From: Sulfitobacter sp. F26169L
GTDB taxonomy: Bacteria; Pseudomonadota; Alphaproteobacteria; Rhodobacterales; Rhodobacteraceae
Length of the DNA stretch: 64,000 nt
Assembly: GCF_026410285.1 (NCBI RefSeq)
Contig: NZ_JAPMLP010000002.1
Span: forward strand, 441,501-505,500
Direction: 5' to 3'
Shown here: piece by piece, positions 1-8,399 of the stretch
Position numbering within the stretch: position 1 is the stretch's first letter
Layout of the letters: each line of letters begins with the position of its first letter
Position numbers and translations under genes: made by a program
The notes under the pieces: model-generated
Database searches by the model: none
Told to the model about the DNA's origin: nothing
Seen by the model: the letters and a program-made list of their open reading frames with translations, nothing else

Positions 1-386
1 TCCAGTCGCTTAAGTTTTTTACGACGGCTGCTTTCCACGATATCCAGAATGGCGAGGATATTTTCCTGTACCGACAGACCGCGAAAGATGCTCATCTCTT
101 GGGGCAGGTATCCAATGCCCAACTGCGCGCGGCGGTACATCGGCAGGGTGGTGACATCCTTACCGTCGATGACAACCGATCCGCTTTCCGGGGTGACCAG
201 GCCGGCAACGGAATAGAACGTGGTTGTCTTGCCCGATCCGTTCGGCCCCAGCAGCGCAACGACCTCGCCACGCATAAGCTCCATTGAAAAGTCCCGGATC
301 ACCACCTTTTTGCGGTAAGATTTTCGCAGATGTGAGATGCGCAAACCCGCGCTGCCTTCGGACACCTTCAGATCGGGAGCAGTCAT
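1..386 (-). CDS. lptB: LPS export ABC transporter ATP-binding protein LptB (3' end outside window)
   Basis: This is the N-terminal ~128 residues of LptB, the cytoplasmic ATPase that powers lipopolysaccharide extraction from the inner membrane with LptFG and LptC. The translation shows the Walker A motif GPNGSGKTT near residue 47 and the start of the helical subdomain with the Q-loop motif YLPQEMSIFRGLSV, typical of LptB. The ATG (386-384) overlaps the TGA of lptA by one base (TGATG), which fixes the start and implies translational coupling. The C-terminal half (signature motif, Walker B) lies beyond position 1. Identification is firm from motif and gene order. Confidence 0.95.
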   Translation of the reverse strand, partial: MTAPDLKVSEGSAGLRISHLRKSYRKKVVIRDFSMELMRGEVVALLGPNGSGKTTTFYSVAGLVTPESGSVVIDGKDVTTLPMYRRAQLGIGYLPQEMSIFRGLSVQENILAILDIVESSRRKKLKRL

Positions 387-901
387 CAGTTGTTGCCACC
401 TGTTTGCAGACGGGTGCGCACATTGCCCGACATGCTGGCTGTGCCGTCGCGCAGGCGAATCGTCATTTTATCCGCGCTCAGCGCGCTGGCCCCTTGCGCC
501 AACAGAACATTGCCGCGCATCACAATGGTTCCTTCGTCGATGCTGTAATCCGCGCGCTCCGCCTCGGCAGCGTCGGGACCGGATACCAATGTGACACCGC
601 CTGTTGCTTCCATCTTTGCGATGCCGTCGGCGGTGGCGCGGTACACGACCAGCACCCGTTGCGCCGACAGGCGCATTTCACCCTGTCCGATTACAACGTT
701 GCCCGTAAATACGGCCGTACCTGTCTGTTGATCGACCGATAATTCGTCCGACGTCACTTCAACCGGAAGGTTCGTATCCTGCGCGATGGTGCCAAAGGCG
801 ACATTTGCGCCCTGTGCTATCGCCGAGGTGGAATTCAGCGCCATTACCAGCGCGACCAGAACTACTCTAAGACCCATAATCGACAACACTCTCTCACTCA
901 C
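386..901 (-). CDS. lptA: LPS transport periplasmic protein LptA (OstA-like)
   Basis: A predicted periplasmic protein of about 171 residues with an N-terminal signal peptide ending near AIAQ and one OstA/LptA beta-jellyroll domain. Repeating short strands are visible (for example TAVFTGNVVIGQGEMRLSA and ASMSGNVRTRLQT). It would polymerise as the bridge carrying LPS across the periplasm. The open frame begins at a GTG (901) overlapping the lptC stop. An ATG at 877 (MGLRVVLVAL) gives a cleaner signal peptide and is an equally good start. It lies between lptC and lptB in a coupled operon. Confidence 0.9.
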   Translation of the reverse strand: MSERVLSIMGLRVVLVALVMALNSTSAIAQGANVAFGTIAQDTNLPVEVTSDELSVDQQTGTAVFTGNVVIGQGEMRLSAQRVLVVYRATADGIAKMEATGGVTLVSGPDAAEAERADYSIDEGTIVMRGNVLLAQGASALSADKMTIRLRDGTASMSGNVRTRLQTGGNN

Positions 902-1497
902 TTCGGGGTGTATACCAGTTTCACGCCGCCACTGAAAAGCATTTGCGTTGAATCACTACCCTTTGGCGAAAAGATCCGCATGTTTCCTGCGGTCAGATCG
1001 CCCAGCGGTCCGGTTCCGGCAACGGTTTCGGGGGCAGTCACATCCAGCGTAGAAACCGCCGATTCAACGCGGGGCGTATTAATGCGGTAACCGGTCGAGG
1101 TTGTCATGCTGACATCACCGCTCAACTGGGCGGTATTGGCACCGATGTCCAATTCGACCACATTTGCCTGTAGCTTGAATGTTGCACCTTGTGCTGTTTT
1201 GAGTGAGGCGATCACGTCTTCTGCGCGGTTGGTGCCGACACGCCCGTTACGGGTGATCAGCCGCCGCGCGGAAAAAGACATCTGGTCACCATCTGCTGTG
1301 CTGCCAGAAAAAAACGGGCCGGTGATCTGTTGGTCGCGTAGACGGTCCTGAATTTCCTTATCTGCAAACGGCAGAGGGGTATCCGTATCCATGACCCGCG
1401 ACAGCAGGAACAGCGTTGACAGCAGGGCAAGTGCGGCAAGTGGAAAAGCCACTTTCAGCAATGCCACAGTTCTGGAGTAGCGGTCGCGTGCAATCAT
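898..1497 (-). CDS. lptC: LPS export system protein LptC
   Basis: A bitopic inner-membrane protein of about 199 residues: one transmembrane segment near residues 12-34 (VALLKVAFPLAALALLSTLF) followed by a periplasmic OstA-like beta domain (LQANVVELDIGANTAQLSGD). LptC receives LPS from LptBFG and passes it to LptA. The ATG at 1497 (MIARDRYSRT) is preferred. A longer frame to 1557 would run into the upstream RNase D gene and add a polar, unlikely N-terminus. Family sequence conservation is weak, but position between rnd and lptA plus topology make the call strong. Confidence 0.88.
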   Translation of the reverse strand: MIARDRYSRTVALLKVAFPLAALALLSTLFLLSRVMDTDTPLPFADKEIQDRLRDQQITGPFFSGSTADGDQMSFSARRLITRNGRVGTNRAEDVIASLKTAQGATFKLQANVVELDIGANTAQLSGDVSMTTSTGYRINTPRVESAVSTLDVTAPETVAGTGPLGDLTAGNMRIFSPKGSDSTQMLFSGGVKLVYTPK

Positions 1498-1510
1498 GGG
1501 CTCACCCGTA

Positions 1511-2125
1511 TCATGCGTGTGCAAAAATGTCTGTGTCCGGCCAGCCTGCGAGATCAAGATGTGCCCGCGTCGGCAGAAAGTCGAAACAGGCCTGTGCCAT
1601 CTCCATCCGGCCCTCGCGCGCCAGCATATCGTTTAGCACATCGCGCAGACGGTGCAGGTAAAGCACATCGGATGCCGCGTATTCTATTTGCGCTTTGGTC
1701 AGTTCGGCCGCACCCCAGTCGCTGGATTGCTGCTGTTTGGAGACGTCCACACTCAGCAATTCCTGCAACAGTTTGGCCAGTCCATGACGGTCAGTATAGG
1801 TCCGCACCAGTCTGCTAGCGATTTTGGTGCAATACACCGGTGCTGCGACAGCGCCAAAGGCGTTTTGCATGGCAGCAATATCAAAGCGGCCGAAGTGGAA
1901 CAGCTTCAGGACGTTGCTGTCTTCCAGCAGGCGGCACAAATTTGGGGCCTCTGTCTGTCCGCGCGCGATCTGGACCAGATGGGCATGACCGTCCCCGCCT
2001 GACAGTTGCACAACACACAGCCGGTCCCGTTTGGGGTGCAGCCCCATGGTTTCACAGTCAATTGCTACGACCGGCCCAAGGTCGAGCCCGTCCGGTAGAT
2101 CGTTTTGGTAAACTTTGTTTGTCAT
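1511..2125 (-). CDS. rnd: ribonuclease D-like 3'-5' exonuclease
   Basis: Encodes about 204 residues comprising only a DEDDy-type 3'-5' exonuclease domain. Metal-binding motifs are visible: Exo I VAIDCETMGL, Exo II LFHFGRFDIAAM, and Exo III YAASDVLYLHRL with the catalytic Tyr. It lacks the HRDC domains of longer RNase D proteins, as in the short alphaproteobacterial form. The ATG at 2125 (MTNKVYQNDL) is chosen because translation upstream is cysteine-rich and unrelated to the family. Likely role: tRNA or stable RNA 3' trimming. It heads the lptCAB block. Confidence 0.88.
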   Translation of the reverse strand: MTNKVYQNDLPDGLDLGPVVAIDCETMGLHPKRDRLCVVQLSGGDGHAHLVQIARGQTEAPNLCRLLEDSNVLKLFHFGRFDIAAMQNAFGAVAAPVYCTKIASRLVRTYTDRHGLAKLLQELLSVDVSKQQQSSDWGAAELTKAQIEYAASDVLYLHRLRDVLNDMLAREGRMEMAQACFDFLPTRAHLDLAGWPDTDIFAHA

Positions 2126-2172
2126 GGTTTGCTCTATACAGGTACAGATGGGGCGGGGAAAGCAGGGCCCTG

Positions 2173-2961
2173 TCAGGCTGGCGGAATGGTGATCAGCGAG
2201 GGGCGGGGAAATCTGGCAAGCAGCCTGTCCACCAGAACATGACAGGTATAGCCCGGCCAATCATCAGGTAGCAGGACGCGGGGCAATGCCGGATGGCGCA
2301 GCAGAATGCGACGCCAGTTATGGACAATCAAACATCGCAGAACTGCGGTTTGCAGGTTGTCCAGCGAACCGGCAGGGATTTGTTTTTCTACATTACGCAA
2401 TAACGGGATCAGCGCGTTGTATTCGGCGATCAGCATTTGCGGGGCAATCTGCTGACGCAACCATTGTGGCACAGGACCGCCATTCAAGGTCAGCGCGTTT
2501 TTCGGAGCCTTGGCGGCTGGATGCCCCAGATAGATCCGCGGCGCCAGCTGGGCAAACCCGCGTTCGATCATGTTTTCGCGCGTTGCGGATGCCGTGTCTT
2601 CCATGATCGCCAGTTGCCATTGTGTGTCTGTGCGGGTGGGGCTTGCGTAGATGCGTGCGCTGGCTTGCCGGGATTCCGCGCGGCTTGACGGGGTCAGCGC
2701 GTGGCGCCTTGTGCGTCCGTATTTCTGGGAGGTGATCCAACCGTCATTGCGCAATCGGTGCAGTGCAACGCGTACAGCTTCGGGTTTTACCTCCACTTCT
2801 GCCATGATCGCGGACAGGATAGGCCCGTCAATTGTACTTCTTTCTGATTGGGCCAGATCGCCAAAAAGGGTCACCATCAATGACCACACCCGCTGGCCGC
2901 CCAAAGCAATAAGCGCCTTTTTTGTCTGTTCGAACGTGTCAGGGGTCATAGGGTGATCCAT
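2173..2961 (-). CDS. PaaX-family transcriptional repressor
   Basis: A regulator of about 262 residues. The N-terminal winged helix (about residues 15-95) has the PaaX pattern GGQRVWSLMVTLFGD followed by VRVALHRLRNDGWI and a YGRTRRHALT wing; the rest matches the PaaX central/C-terminal effector region in length and layout. PaaX proteins repress aromatic catabolism and bind aryl-CoA ligands. Here the gene follows an amidohydrolase operon on the same strand after about 120 bp, so it may control that operon and sense one of its metabolites (inference). ATGs at 2961 (MDHPMTP) and 2949 are both plausible starts. Confidence 0.82.
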   Translation of the reverse strand: MDHPMTPDTFEQTKKALIALGGQRVWSLMVTLFGDLAQSERSTIDGPILSAIMAEVEVKPEAVRVALHRLRNDGWITSQKYGRTRRHALTPSSRAESRQASARIYASPTRTDTQWQLAIMEDTASATRENMIERGFAQLAPRIYLGHPAAKAPKNALTLNGGPVPQWLRQQIAPQMLIAEYNALIPLLRNVEKQIPAGSLDNLQTAVLRCLIVHNWRRILLRHPALPRVLLPDDWPGYTCHVLVDRLLARFPRPSLITIPPA

Positions 2962-3083
2962 AGCGGTATTGCTAACTTCATATAGGATCAATGACAGGCA
3001 GCGCCAGCATATGATGCATTATCGTCGCTATTGCGCAAACCACCCTCACTGGATCAATGGATCTGGCCGATCATCGGGCAGGT

Positions 3084-4544
3084 TTATTTGACCGGATAGC
3101 TGGCTGGAAAAATCTCGTCGACCGGCGGGTGGAACAGAGTGCGATCGGGGTATTGGGCCACCATCCGGTCAAATTGCATTTGGGCGCGGGCTTGGTAATC
3201 ACGCGCGTCCACATCAGGGATCACGCAATTGCGCATTACAAATTGCCCAGCGATCATCACGTCAGACACATCGCGCCCTGCGCCGTTCAGCAAAATTGTT
3301 TGAATAGGGTCGATAACCTGCCCCAGTGCGGGATTATCCAGACGAATAACATTGAGGTCAGCCGCAGACCCTGCCGCAAGCCGGCCCAGATCGGGACGGT
3401 TCAGCGCATCCGCACCGCCAATGGTTGCTGCGTCGTAATAATCGGCGGCTCGCACAGATGATGGAGCATCGTCCGCGATCCGTGCGGTCATCATGCCAAC
3501 TGCCATGTTCTGGATCATATCGGCGGGGTGGGTATCTGTTCCCATCCCGATGTTGATGCCCAATTTGCGGAACCGCTGGAAAGACCGCATCACCTTGCCG
3601 CTGCGCGCCATGACCAGCGGACAATGCGCAACAGACGCGCCGGACTCCGTCAGAATTTCCGTATCCGGTGCATCAAAAGTGATGCCGTTTATGCCTGAAA
3701 GGAACAGCCCGTGTGGCAGAATGGTTTTGGAGGTAAAGAAATCAACATCGCGCAGAAGTTCGAGCGGGCTTTTCCCATGTTGCTGGACAACGAGATCGTA
3801 TTCCACCTGTGATTGGCAACAATGCAAACGGATCGGCACGTCGCGGTCACGCGCAACGGCGCCACTTCGGCGCAGTAGTTCCGGTGTACTGGTCTCGATC
3901 CGGTCAGGGGCCAGCATTGTGCGGATTAATCCGCTGTGGGTGTTTTCATGGCGGTCAATAAACGCTGCGGCGTCATCAAGACCGGCAAAACCGCGCGGTT
4001 CGTCGTAATAGGGAGCTATTTTGCGATTCTGTCCGACAACCAAGTTGCCACTGCGATAGGCAGGGCCAAGATATACGCGCAAACCCAGATCAGCCGCCGC
4101 TTCTGCTGCTGCGTTGAATTCTGCAACGGTTTCACCCCATGCGCGATAAAACAGTGAGGCGATGGGCAGGGCTGTAGTAATCCCGTTACGAATCAGCCGG
4201 GTGAAAGCGTAGCGTTTTTGAAATGCCAGTTCCTCTGGCGTGTACATTTCGCGGGGTCCGGCATCCATATAACTCTGCGGCCAGACACGGCCTTTCAGTT
4301 CGGGCGGATAGTTGTCGTAACCCAGAACGGTTGTATCCAGATCCGCCAGCGCATCCAGATCAATAAATCCCGGTCCGATCATCGCATTGCCGAAATCGAT
4401 GGTCTGTTGCACTTCGCCGTCAAAGTGATGACCGACAAAGAGAACCTCGCTGCCCTGCACAACAACGGTGCCGTTCTTGTACAACTGGTGGCTGCCCTCT
4501 GCGTGACCGACAATCCATCGCGCCGTGAGGGCGGTTCTGATCAT
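3084..4544 (-). CDS. amidohydrolase family protein lacking the HxH motif
   Basis: A 486-residue TIM-barrel amidohydrolase of the chlorohydrolase/guanine deaminase-like branch. The usual first metal motif GxHxH after beta-strand 1 is replaced by PGFIDLDALADLD (residues 58-70), while later ligands persist: His241 in IRLHCCQSQ, His278 in ILPHGLF, and Asp337 in MGTDTHPADM. Metal binding must therefore differ from canonical members. The ATG at 4544 overlaps the previous gene's TGA (ATGA), which excludes a longer in-frame extension reading through the upstream gene. Substrate unknown; context suggests a cyclic amide, ureide or deaminated heterocycle. Confidence 0.8.
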   Translation of the reverse strand: MIRTALTARWIVGHAEGSHQLYKNGTVVVQGSEVLFVGHHFDGEVQQTIDFGNAMIGPGFIDLDALADLDTTVLGYDNYPPELKGRVWPQSYMDAGPREMYTPEELAFQKRYAFTRLIRNGITTALPIASLFYRAWGETVAEFNAAAEAAADLGLRVYLGPAYRSGNLVVGQNRKIAPYYDEPRGFAGLDDAAAFIDRHENTHSGLIRTMLAPDRIETSTPELLRRSGAVARDRDVPIRLHCCQSQVEYDLVVQQHGKSPLELLRDVDFFTSKTILPHGLFLSGINGITFDAPDTEILTESGASVAHCPLVMARSGKVMRSFQRFRKLGINIGMGTDTHPADMIQNMAVGMMTARIADDAPSSVRAADYYDAATIGGADALNRPDLGRLAAGSAADLNVIRLDNPALGQVIDPIQTILLNGAGRDVSDVMIAGQFVMRNCVIPDVDARDYQARAQMQFDRMVAQYPDRTLFHPPVDEIFPASYPVK

Positions 4545-5746
4545 GCTGCTTGCCATTTGCTGACGGTCTGGCCGTTCCGTGCAACAATTTGCCCGGCAGA
4601 GATCACCAACCGTCTGGCAGGACGCAATGTGACTGCCTCGGACAGCGCGCCAACATCGACCAATACCAGATCGGCGCGGTTGCCAACCTCCAATCCATAG
4701 TCTTTCAGGCCCATGATGCGCGCGGCATCCACCGTGCAGGTGTCCAGCGCCCAAGTAACCTCCACATCTGCGCGAAAGTTGTTTCGCAACCCGACGAGCA
4801 TCGCCCGTTCCAGCATGTCTGCGTTGCCATAAGGCGTCCAAGTGTCCCGAATGCCGTCGTTGCCTGCGCAAATCGGAATTCCACGTTCGCGGCATGCGGC
4901 AACAGATGGCACGGGGCGGGATGCGGGGGCGGTTGTGGCAAGCGATACGTCAAGCGCGGCTATGCGATCGAGCAGGTCGGAAACGCGCGCGTGATCCTGC
5001 ATGCCGAGGCAAAATGCATGGCTTACGGTTATTTTGCCCTGCATGGCCAGCGCCTCGGTCCGGTCCAGTATCAGATCAAGGCTGAAGGCCCCCATTTCGC
5101 CCGGCTCGTGCAGGTGGATATCTACGGGTTTGCCGTGTTTTTCTGCCAGTCCGAACACTGCATCCAGTTGTCCTTTGGGATCGCGGTCAATTCCGCAGGG
5201 GTCAAGACCCCCGACAATGTCGGCACCGTCGCTCAGGGCCTGGTCCATCAGTTCGGTCGTGCCTTCACGGATCATCATACCCGACTGGGGGAAGGCGACG
5301 ATTTCGATTTGCATCACGTCAGCATAGTGCGCACGGGTTTCGGCCACTCCTTCAAACAAGCGCAACCCGTGGTCGGTATCGATATCGACATGACTGCGGA
5401 TTGCCGTTGTGCCCTGTGACAGCGAAAGCGCGACCTGCCGCGCCGACTGGCGCTTTGCGTCCATATCCAGTTCGTGACGAAGTGCGCGTTCTGTGTCGAT
5501 CATCTGTTGAAGGCTCTTGCCTTGCGCATGCGGATGCCAGTCCATGCCCCACAGCGTTTTGTCCAGATGGGTATGCCCGTCAATCAAACCGGATAAAGCC
5601 AGCGCGCCCTCACAGTCTTCAATGATGTCGTCCGGTTGCGGAGCAATTGACGGCGCGATTTGCAAAAATCGTCCGGACTCGATCGCGATATCGGCTGACG
5701 TGTCCCCCATCAGACGAAGATTTTTCAGAAGAAGCCGTTTGGTCAT
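4541..5746 (-). CDS. cytosine deaminase-like (CodA-type) amidohydrolase
   Basis: A 401-residue amidohydrolase of the cytosine deaminase/isoguanine deaminase group. All ligands are visible: His58 and His60 in LIDGHTHLDKT, the HVDID motif, HLHEPGE, VSHAFCLG and AGNDGIRDTW with the catalytic Asp. The family hydrolyses exocyclic amino groups or ring amides of pyrimidines, creatinine-like or triazine compounds. It is preceded by the racemase gene after about 30 bp and overlaps the following HxH-less amidohydrolase by 4 bp, so both are probably made together and act on consecutive intermediates. Confidence 0.85.
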   Translation of the reverse strand: MTKRLLLKNLRLMGDTSADIAIESGRFLQIAPSIAPQPDDIIEDCEGALALSGLIDGHTHLDKTLWGMDWHPHAQGKSLQQMIDTERALRHELDMDAKRQSARQVALSLSQGTTAIRSHVDIDTDHGLRLFEGVAETRAHYADVMQIEIVAFPQSGMMIREGTTELMDQALSDGADIVGGLDPCGIDRDPKGQLDAVFGLAEKHGKPVDIHLHEPGEMGAFSLDLILDRTEALAMQGKITVSHAFCLGMQDHARVSDLLDRIAALDVSLATTAPASRPVPSVAACRERGIPICAGNDGIRDTWTPYGNADMLERAMLVGLRNNFRADVEVTWALDTCTVDAARIMGLKDYGLEVGNRADLVLVDVGALSEAVTLRPARRLVISAGQIVARNGQTVSKWQAA

Positions 5747-5778
5747 GTTTCTAGCCTGTCTGGTGTCTGGTTCGTGGT

Positions 5779-6477
5779 TTATTTGATGCGCGGTGGCGCA
5801 TATGCGCCGACCTTGCTCGTCACAATATTCGACGCGGCCAGCGCTGCGGCGAAACGAACAGCAAACCCGATTCCGTCAATGACGGGAACACCTGCTTCGC
5901 GCTCCAGCCAGCTAAGGTGCGCGCTCATCCCTGCGCAGCCCAGCACAACGGCCTCGGCACCGTCTTCTTCGGCCGCTTGGCGGATTTTTGCAGCGATGAG
6001 AGGCAAAACGCGATCCGCTGCGGTTTCAAGGTCCAGCACAGGGATGTCGGCCGCGTGTACCTTTCGCAGGCGGCGGCCGCATCCGTAGGTATCTGCCAAA
6101 TCTTCTATGATCGGAATCGCGCGGGGCAGTGTGGTGACAACCGAAAACCGTTTTGCGATCCGTCCTGCCGCAATCAGGGCCGATTCGCACAGCCCGACAA
6201 CAGGGCCGTTGGCAAAAGCACGGGCCGCATCAAGGCCCGGATCGTCGAAACAGGCAATCACATGGGCCATCGCGCCTTGGGATTCAGCTGTGAGGATTGC
6301 ATCCAGCATCGCAGGCACCGCGCGGGCTTCGTCGGCATATCCTTCGATACTGGTGGGCGTGCCGTGGGCGGTGGCAGCGATAATCTCTATGTCTGCTCCC
6401 GCTGCGGCACGGGCGCTGATGGCGATGGAATCCGTCATCGCTACTGTCGAATTCGGATTGACGATGTGGATTTTCAT
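5779..6477 (-). CDS. Asp/Glu/hydantoin racemase family protein
   Basis: Encodes 232 residues starting MKIHIVNPNST, a classic start for HyuE-like hydantoin racemases and allantoin racemases. The two catalytic cysteines are visible in the motifs VIACFDDPGLDAAR (about residue 76) and VVLGCAGM (about residue 180). Such enzymes epimerise 5-substituted hydantoins or allantoin; some relatives (maleate isomerase, arylmalonate decarboxylase) use the same cysteines. ATG overlaps the upstream flavin reductase stop (ATGA). Clustering with two amidohydrolases supports a role in cyclic-ureide turnover; the substrate is an inference. Confidence 0.83.
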   Translation of the reverse strand: MKIHIVNPNSTVAMTDSIAISARAAAGADIEIIAATAHGTPTSIEGYADEARAVPAMLDAILTAESQGAMAHVIACFDDPGLDAARAFANGPVVGLCESALIAAGRIAKRFSVVTTLPRAIPIIEDLADTYGCGRRLRKVHAADIPVLDLETAADRVLPLIAAKIRQAAEEDGAEAVVLGCAGMSAHLSWLEREAGVPVIDGIGFAVRFAAALAASNIVTSKVGAYAPPRIK

Positions 6478-7109
6478 GGCGCGTCCTTACGTTTCAAACC
6501 CGCAGGCGGTTGATCAGGGGCTTTCAACTCGAACTGCCTGTCGGAAGTGATGTAGTTATCAGCATGCAGCCGGGCGATGGGCTGATAGTTTTCCGGCCGC
6601 ACATAACGGCCTTCATCATCAAGACATGTATCGCGTACATGCATTTGCACCACTTCACCCAGTACAATTATGCGCCTTTCATAACGGATGATCTGCGCAA
6701 CCTTGCACTCCATCGCGCAGGGGCTTTCAGCGATCCAGCCGCCGTCAATTTGCGTGGCAGGTGTCATGTTTAGGCCCGCAGTGGCGATCTCGTCGACGTC
6801 CGGCTCATAGCTGATGCCGCAGATGGTCATGGCGTTAGCCAGATCCATATCAACCATGTTCACACAGAATGACCCGCTTGCGTCAAGGTTGTTCACAGTG
6901 TCTTTGACAGAGCCATCAGGTCGCGTCTGTATTCCGAGAATCAGGATTGGCGGCTCCTGCGAAAAAACGTTGAAAAAGCTCATTGGAGCGGCATTGGGGA
7001 CACCATCGGGCGACACGGTTGTTACCAGTGCGATGGGGCGCGGTGCGACAAAGCTTGACAGCAGACGATAGCGGTCACGCTCTGGCAAAGATGTGAAATC
7101 AAATTCCAT
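6474..7109 (-). CDS. flavin reductase-like FMN-binding protein
   Basis: A protein of 211 residues with the flavin reductase-like split-barrel fold: SSFVAPRPIALVTTVSPDG, NAAPMSFFNVFSQEPPIL and the DTVNNLDASGSFCVN segment match the FMN-binding core. Members either supply reduced flavin to two-component monooxygenases or act as stand-alone FMN enzymes. No oxygenase partner is visible in this operon. The ATG at 7109 is preferred; an upstream extension to 7181 is unlike the family. It is the first gene of the 7109-3084 operon, with more than 700 bp of non-coding DNA upstream. Confidence 0.8.
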   Translation of the reverse strand: MEFDFTSLPERDRYRLLSSFVAPRPIALVTTVSPDGVPNAAPMSFFNVFSQEPPILILGIQTRPDGSVKDTVNNLDASGSFCVNMVDMDLANAMTICGISYEPDVDEIATAGLNMTPATQIDGGWIAESPCAMECKVAQIIRYERRIIVLGEVVQMHVRDTCLDDEGRYVRPENYQPIARLHADNYITSDRQFELKAPDQPPAGLKRKDAP

Positions 7110-7832
7110 GGTGCTTCGTCGCCTCGCCTGTTCAGTCGAGCAATCTGCCTTCGCTCTGGTTATAACATCCAGATTGCGCATTTCTGTCGCGGTTGCGCAA
7201 GGCTAGTGCCACATTGCGACTGGGATGGATGGATATATGGCTCATGCAGCGTTTGTGCGAGTGGTATTTGGTCAAGCTCAGTATCCGGCTTTCCGCAAAT
7301 CTAAGCCCAATCATTCAGTTCAGGAAGAAATCGCAAACATAAAGCTGTTTCAGAATTTTGACGGTCGGGATTTAGTGATTTTGTTCCAGAATATAAAAAA
7401 TGTTGATGCTAGAAATGTTGAACTTTCCATCGCATGTTGCGAGGGCATGGGAGACAAAGGGTAGATGCATTGGACTTGCCCCGTTCTTGTGGAAGGGACA
7501 TCAGATAAAAAATGATGTCACCGCATGTACAGCGTGCCGACGGCATGGGATGCGCCGCCCGTTCATTACACGGTAGCTGCCTATGGCATAACCTATAATG
7601 CGTCTTCGGGCGGTGCGCGGGATGCATGGTGCAGGCCGCGGCTTGTTCTATAGCCCCGTGAACGAATCTGCGCGGCTGCACAATTGCGGTCATTCACGGG
7701 TAAAGACGCCCTCCGTCCACGACCCGTCAGACGGCGCCACTCTTAACCCCCCTCTGTAAAATAAAATCCCGAAATTACCGTCGCTTGCTTCCATAAATGT
7801 CAGACAAGATGATTTACAAATTGAGGAGCGCT
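7110..7832. other. gene-poor interval between two minus-strand operons
   Basis: No convincing gene seen. Short open frames on both strands have cysteine-, histidine- or arginine-rich translations without family resemblance or ribosome sites. The stretch 7290-7420 is AT-rich relative to its flanks and probably contains the promoter of the 7109-3084 operon. An 8-bp inverted repeat (cccgtgaa at 7655-7662, ttcacggg at 7693-7700, 30-nt loop) could be a transcription end for the gentisate operon or a regulator site. The interval may hold gene remnants, but none is identifiable. Confidence 0.4.
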
Positions 7833-8399
7833 TCATTTTTCAAGTTCTCTGGGAATGTCTGATGCACGACCGCCATTGCCCAGATCAATGGCGCATTGCC
7901 AGATCTCGCGTGCGCGCAGTCGCGGCGTGTCGCGCGCGGTGAGCAGTGTTCCATCTTGCAGAACCAAAGGCGTATCCCATCCGGCATCGGTTAAATCACG
8001 CCATTCGACATCCAGATGAATCGTCGCGTGAAACACCAGGCCGCGCAAGGCTCGGGACGGAAGGGTTGCCCCAAGATCAATTTCGGCATGCCGCTCCTGT
8101 TGGGTCGTAGATGTCGTGCACTCGATACCGGTACGGGCTGATTCAACCAGCAGCGCCAAGGCGCGGGCATGATAGCCCGCATGTGCGATAAGGTGGCGGC
8201 GGGTCCAGCCGTCACGCAAACTTGGCGCGCCAAGATCGTCGTCTTTTAGCTCACCAAGTTTGCGGGCGAAATAAGCGGCGCCCCGCCGTGCGAGCAGAAG
8301 GTCACCATGGGGTGCATCCGGTGCGTCATAACGCGCGCCCTTACCTTGCCGCGCGCGAAGGGCATCGCGCGCGGCCTTATCCGATGGTGACAAGCTCAT
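7833..8399 (-). CDS. maleylpyruvate isomerase family protein (mycothiol/DinB type)
   Basis: Encodes 188 residues resembling the mycothiol-dependent maleylpyruvate isomerase N-terminal (DinB-like four-helix) domain: SLRDGWTRRHLIAHAGYHARA carries the first metal His (His73), and RAREIWQCAIDLGNG carries Glu165. The third expected ligand His is Cys169 here. Alphaproteobacteria are not known to make mycothiol, so the thiol cofactor is uncertain. ATG overlaps the gentisate dioxygenase stop (ATGA). It is the last gene of the gentisate operon and, by context, may isomerise maleylpyruvate or a substituted analogue. Confidence 0.75.
   Translation of the reverse strand: MSLSPSDKAARDALRARQGKGARYDAPDAPHGDLLLARRGAAYFARKLGELKDDDLGAPSLRDGWTRRHLIAHAGYHARALALLVESARTGIECTTSTTQQERHAEIDLGATLPSRALRGLVFHATIHLDVEWRDLTDAGWDTPLVLQDGTLLTARDTPRLRAREIWQCAIDLGNGGRASDIPRELEK

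Noticed and set aside
4545..4895. An N-terminal extension that would make the 3084-4544 amidohydrolase about 603 residues long
   Set aside because: The extra residues overlap the CodA-type gene out of frame and show no family similarity; an ATGA overlap gives the proper start at 4544.
7225..7464. 79-codon plus-strand frame in the 7110-7832 interval
   Set aside because: No ribosome site, no recognisable family, and the region is AT-rich with features of a promoter for the opposite strand.
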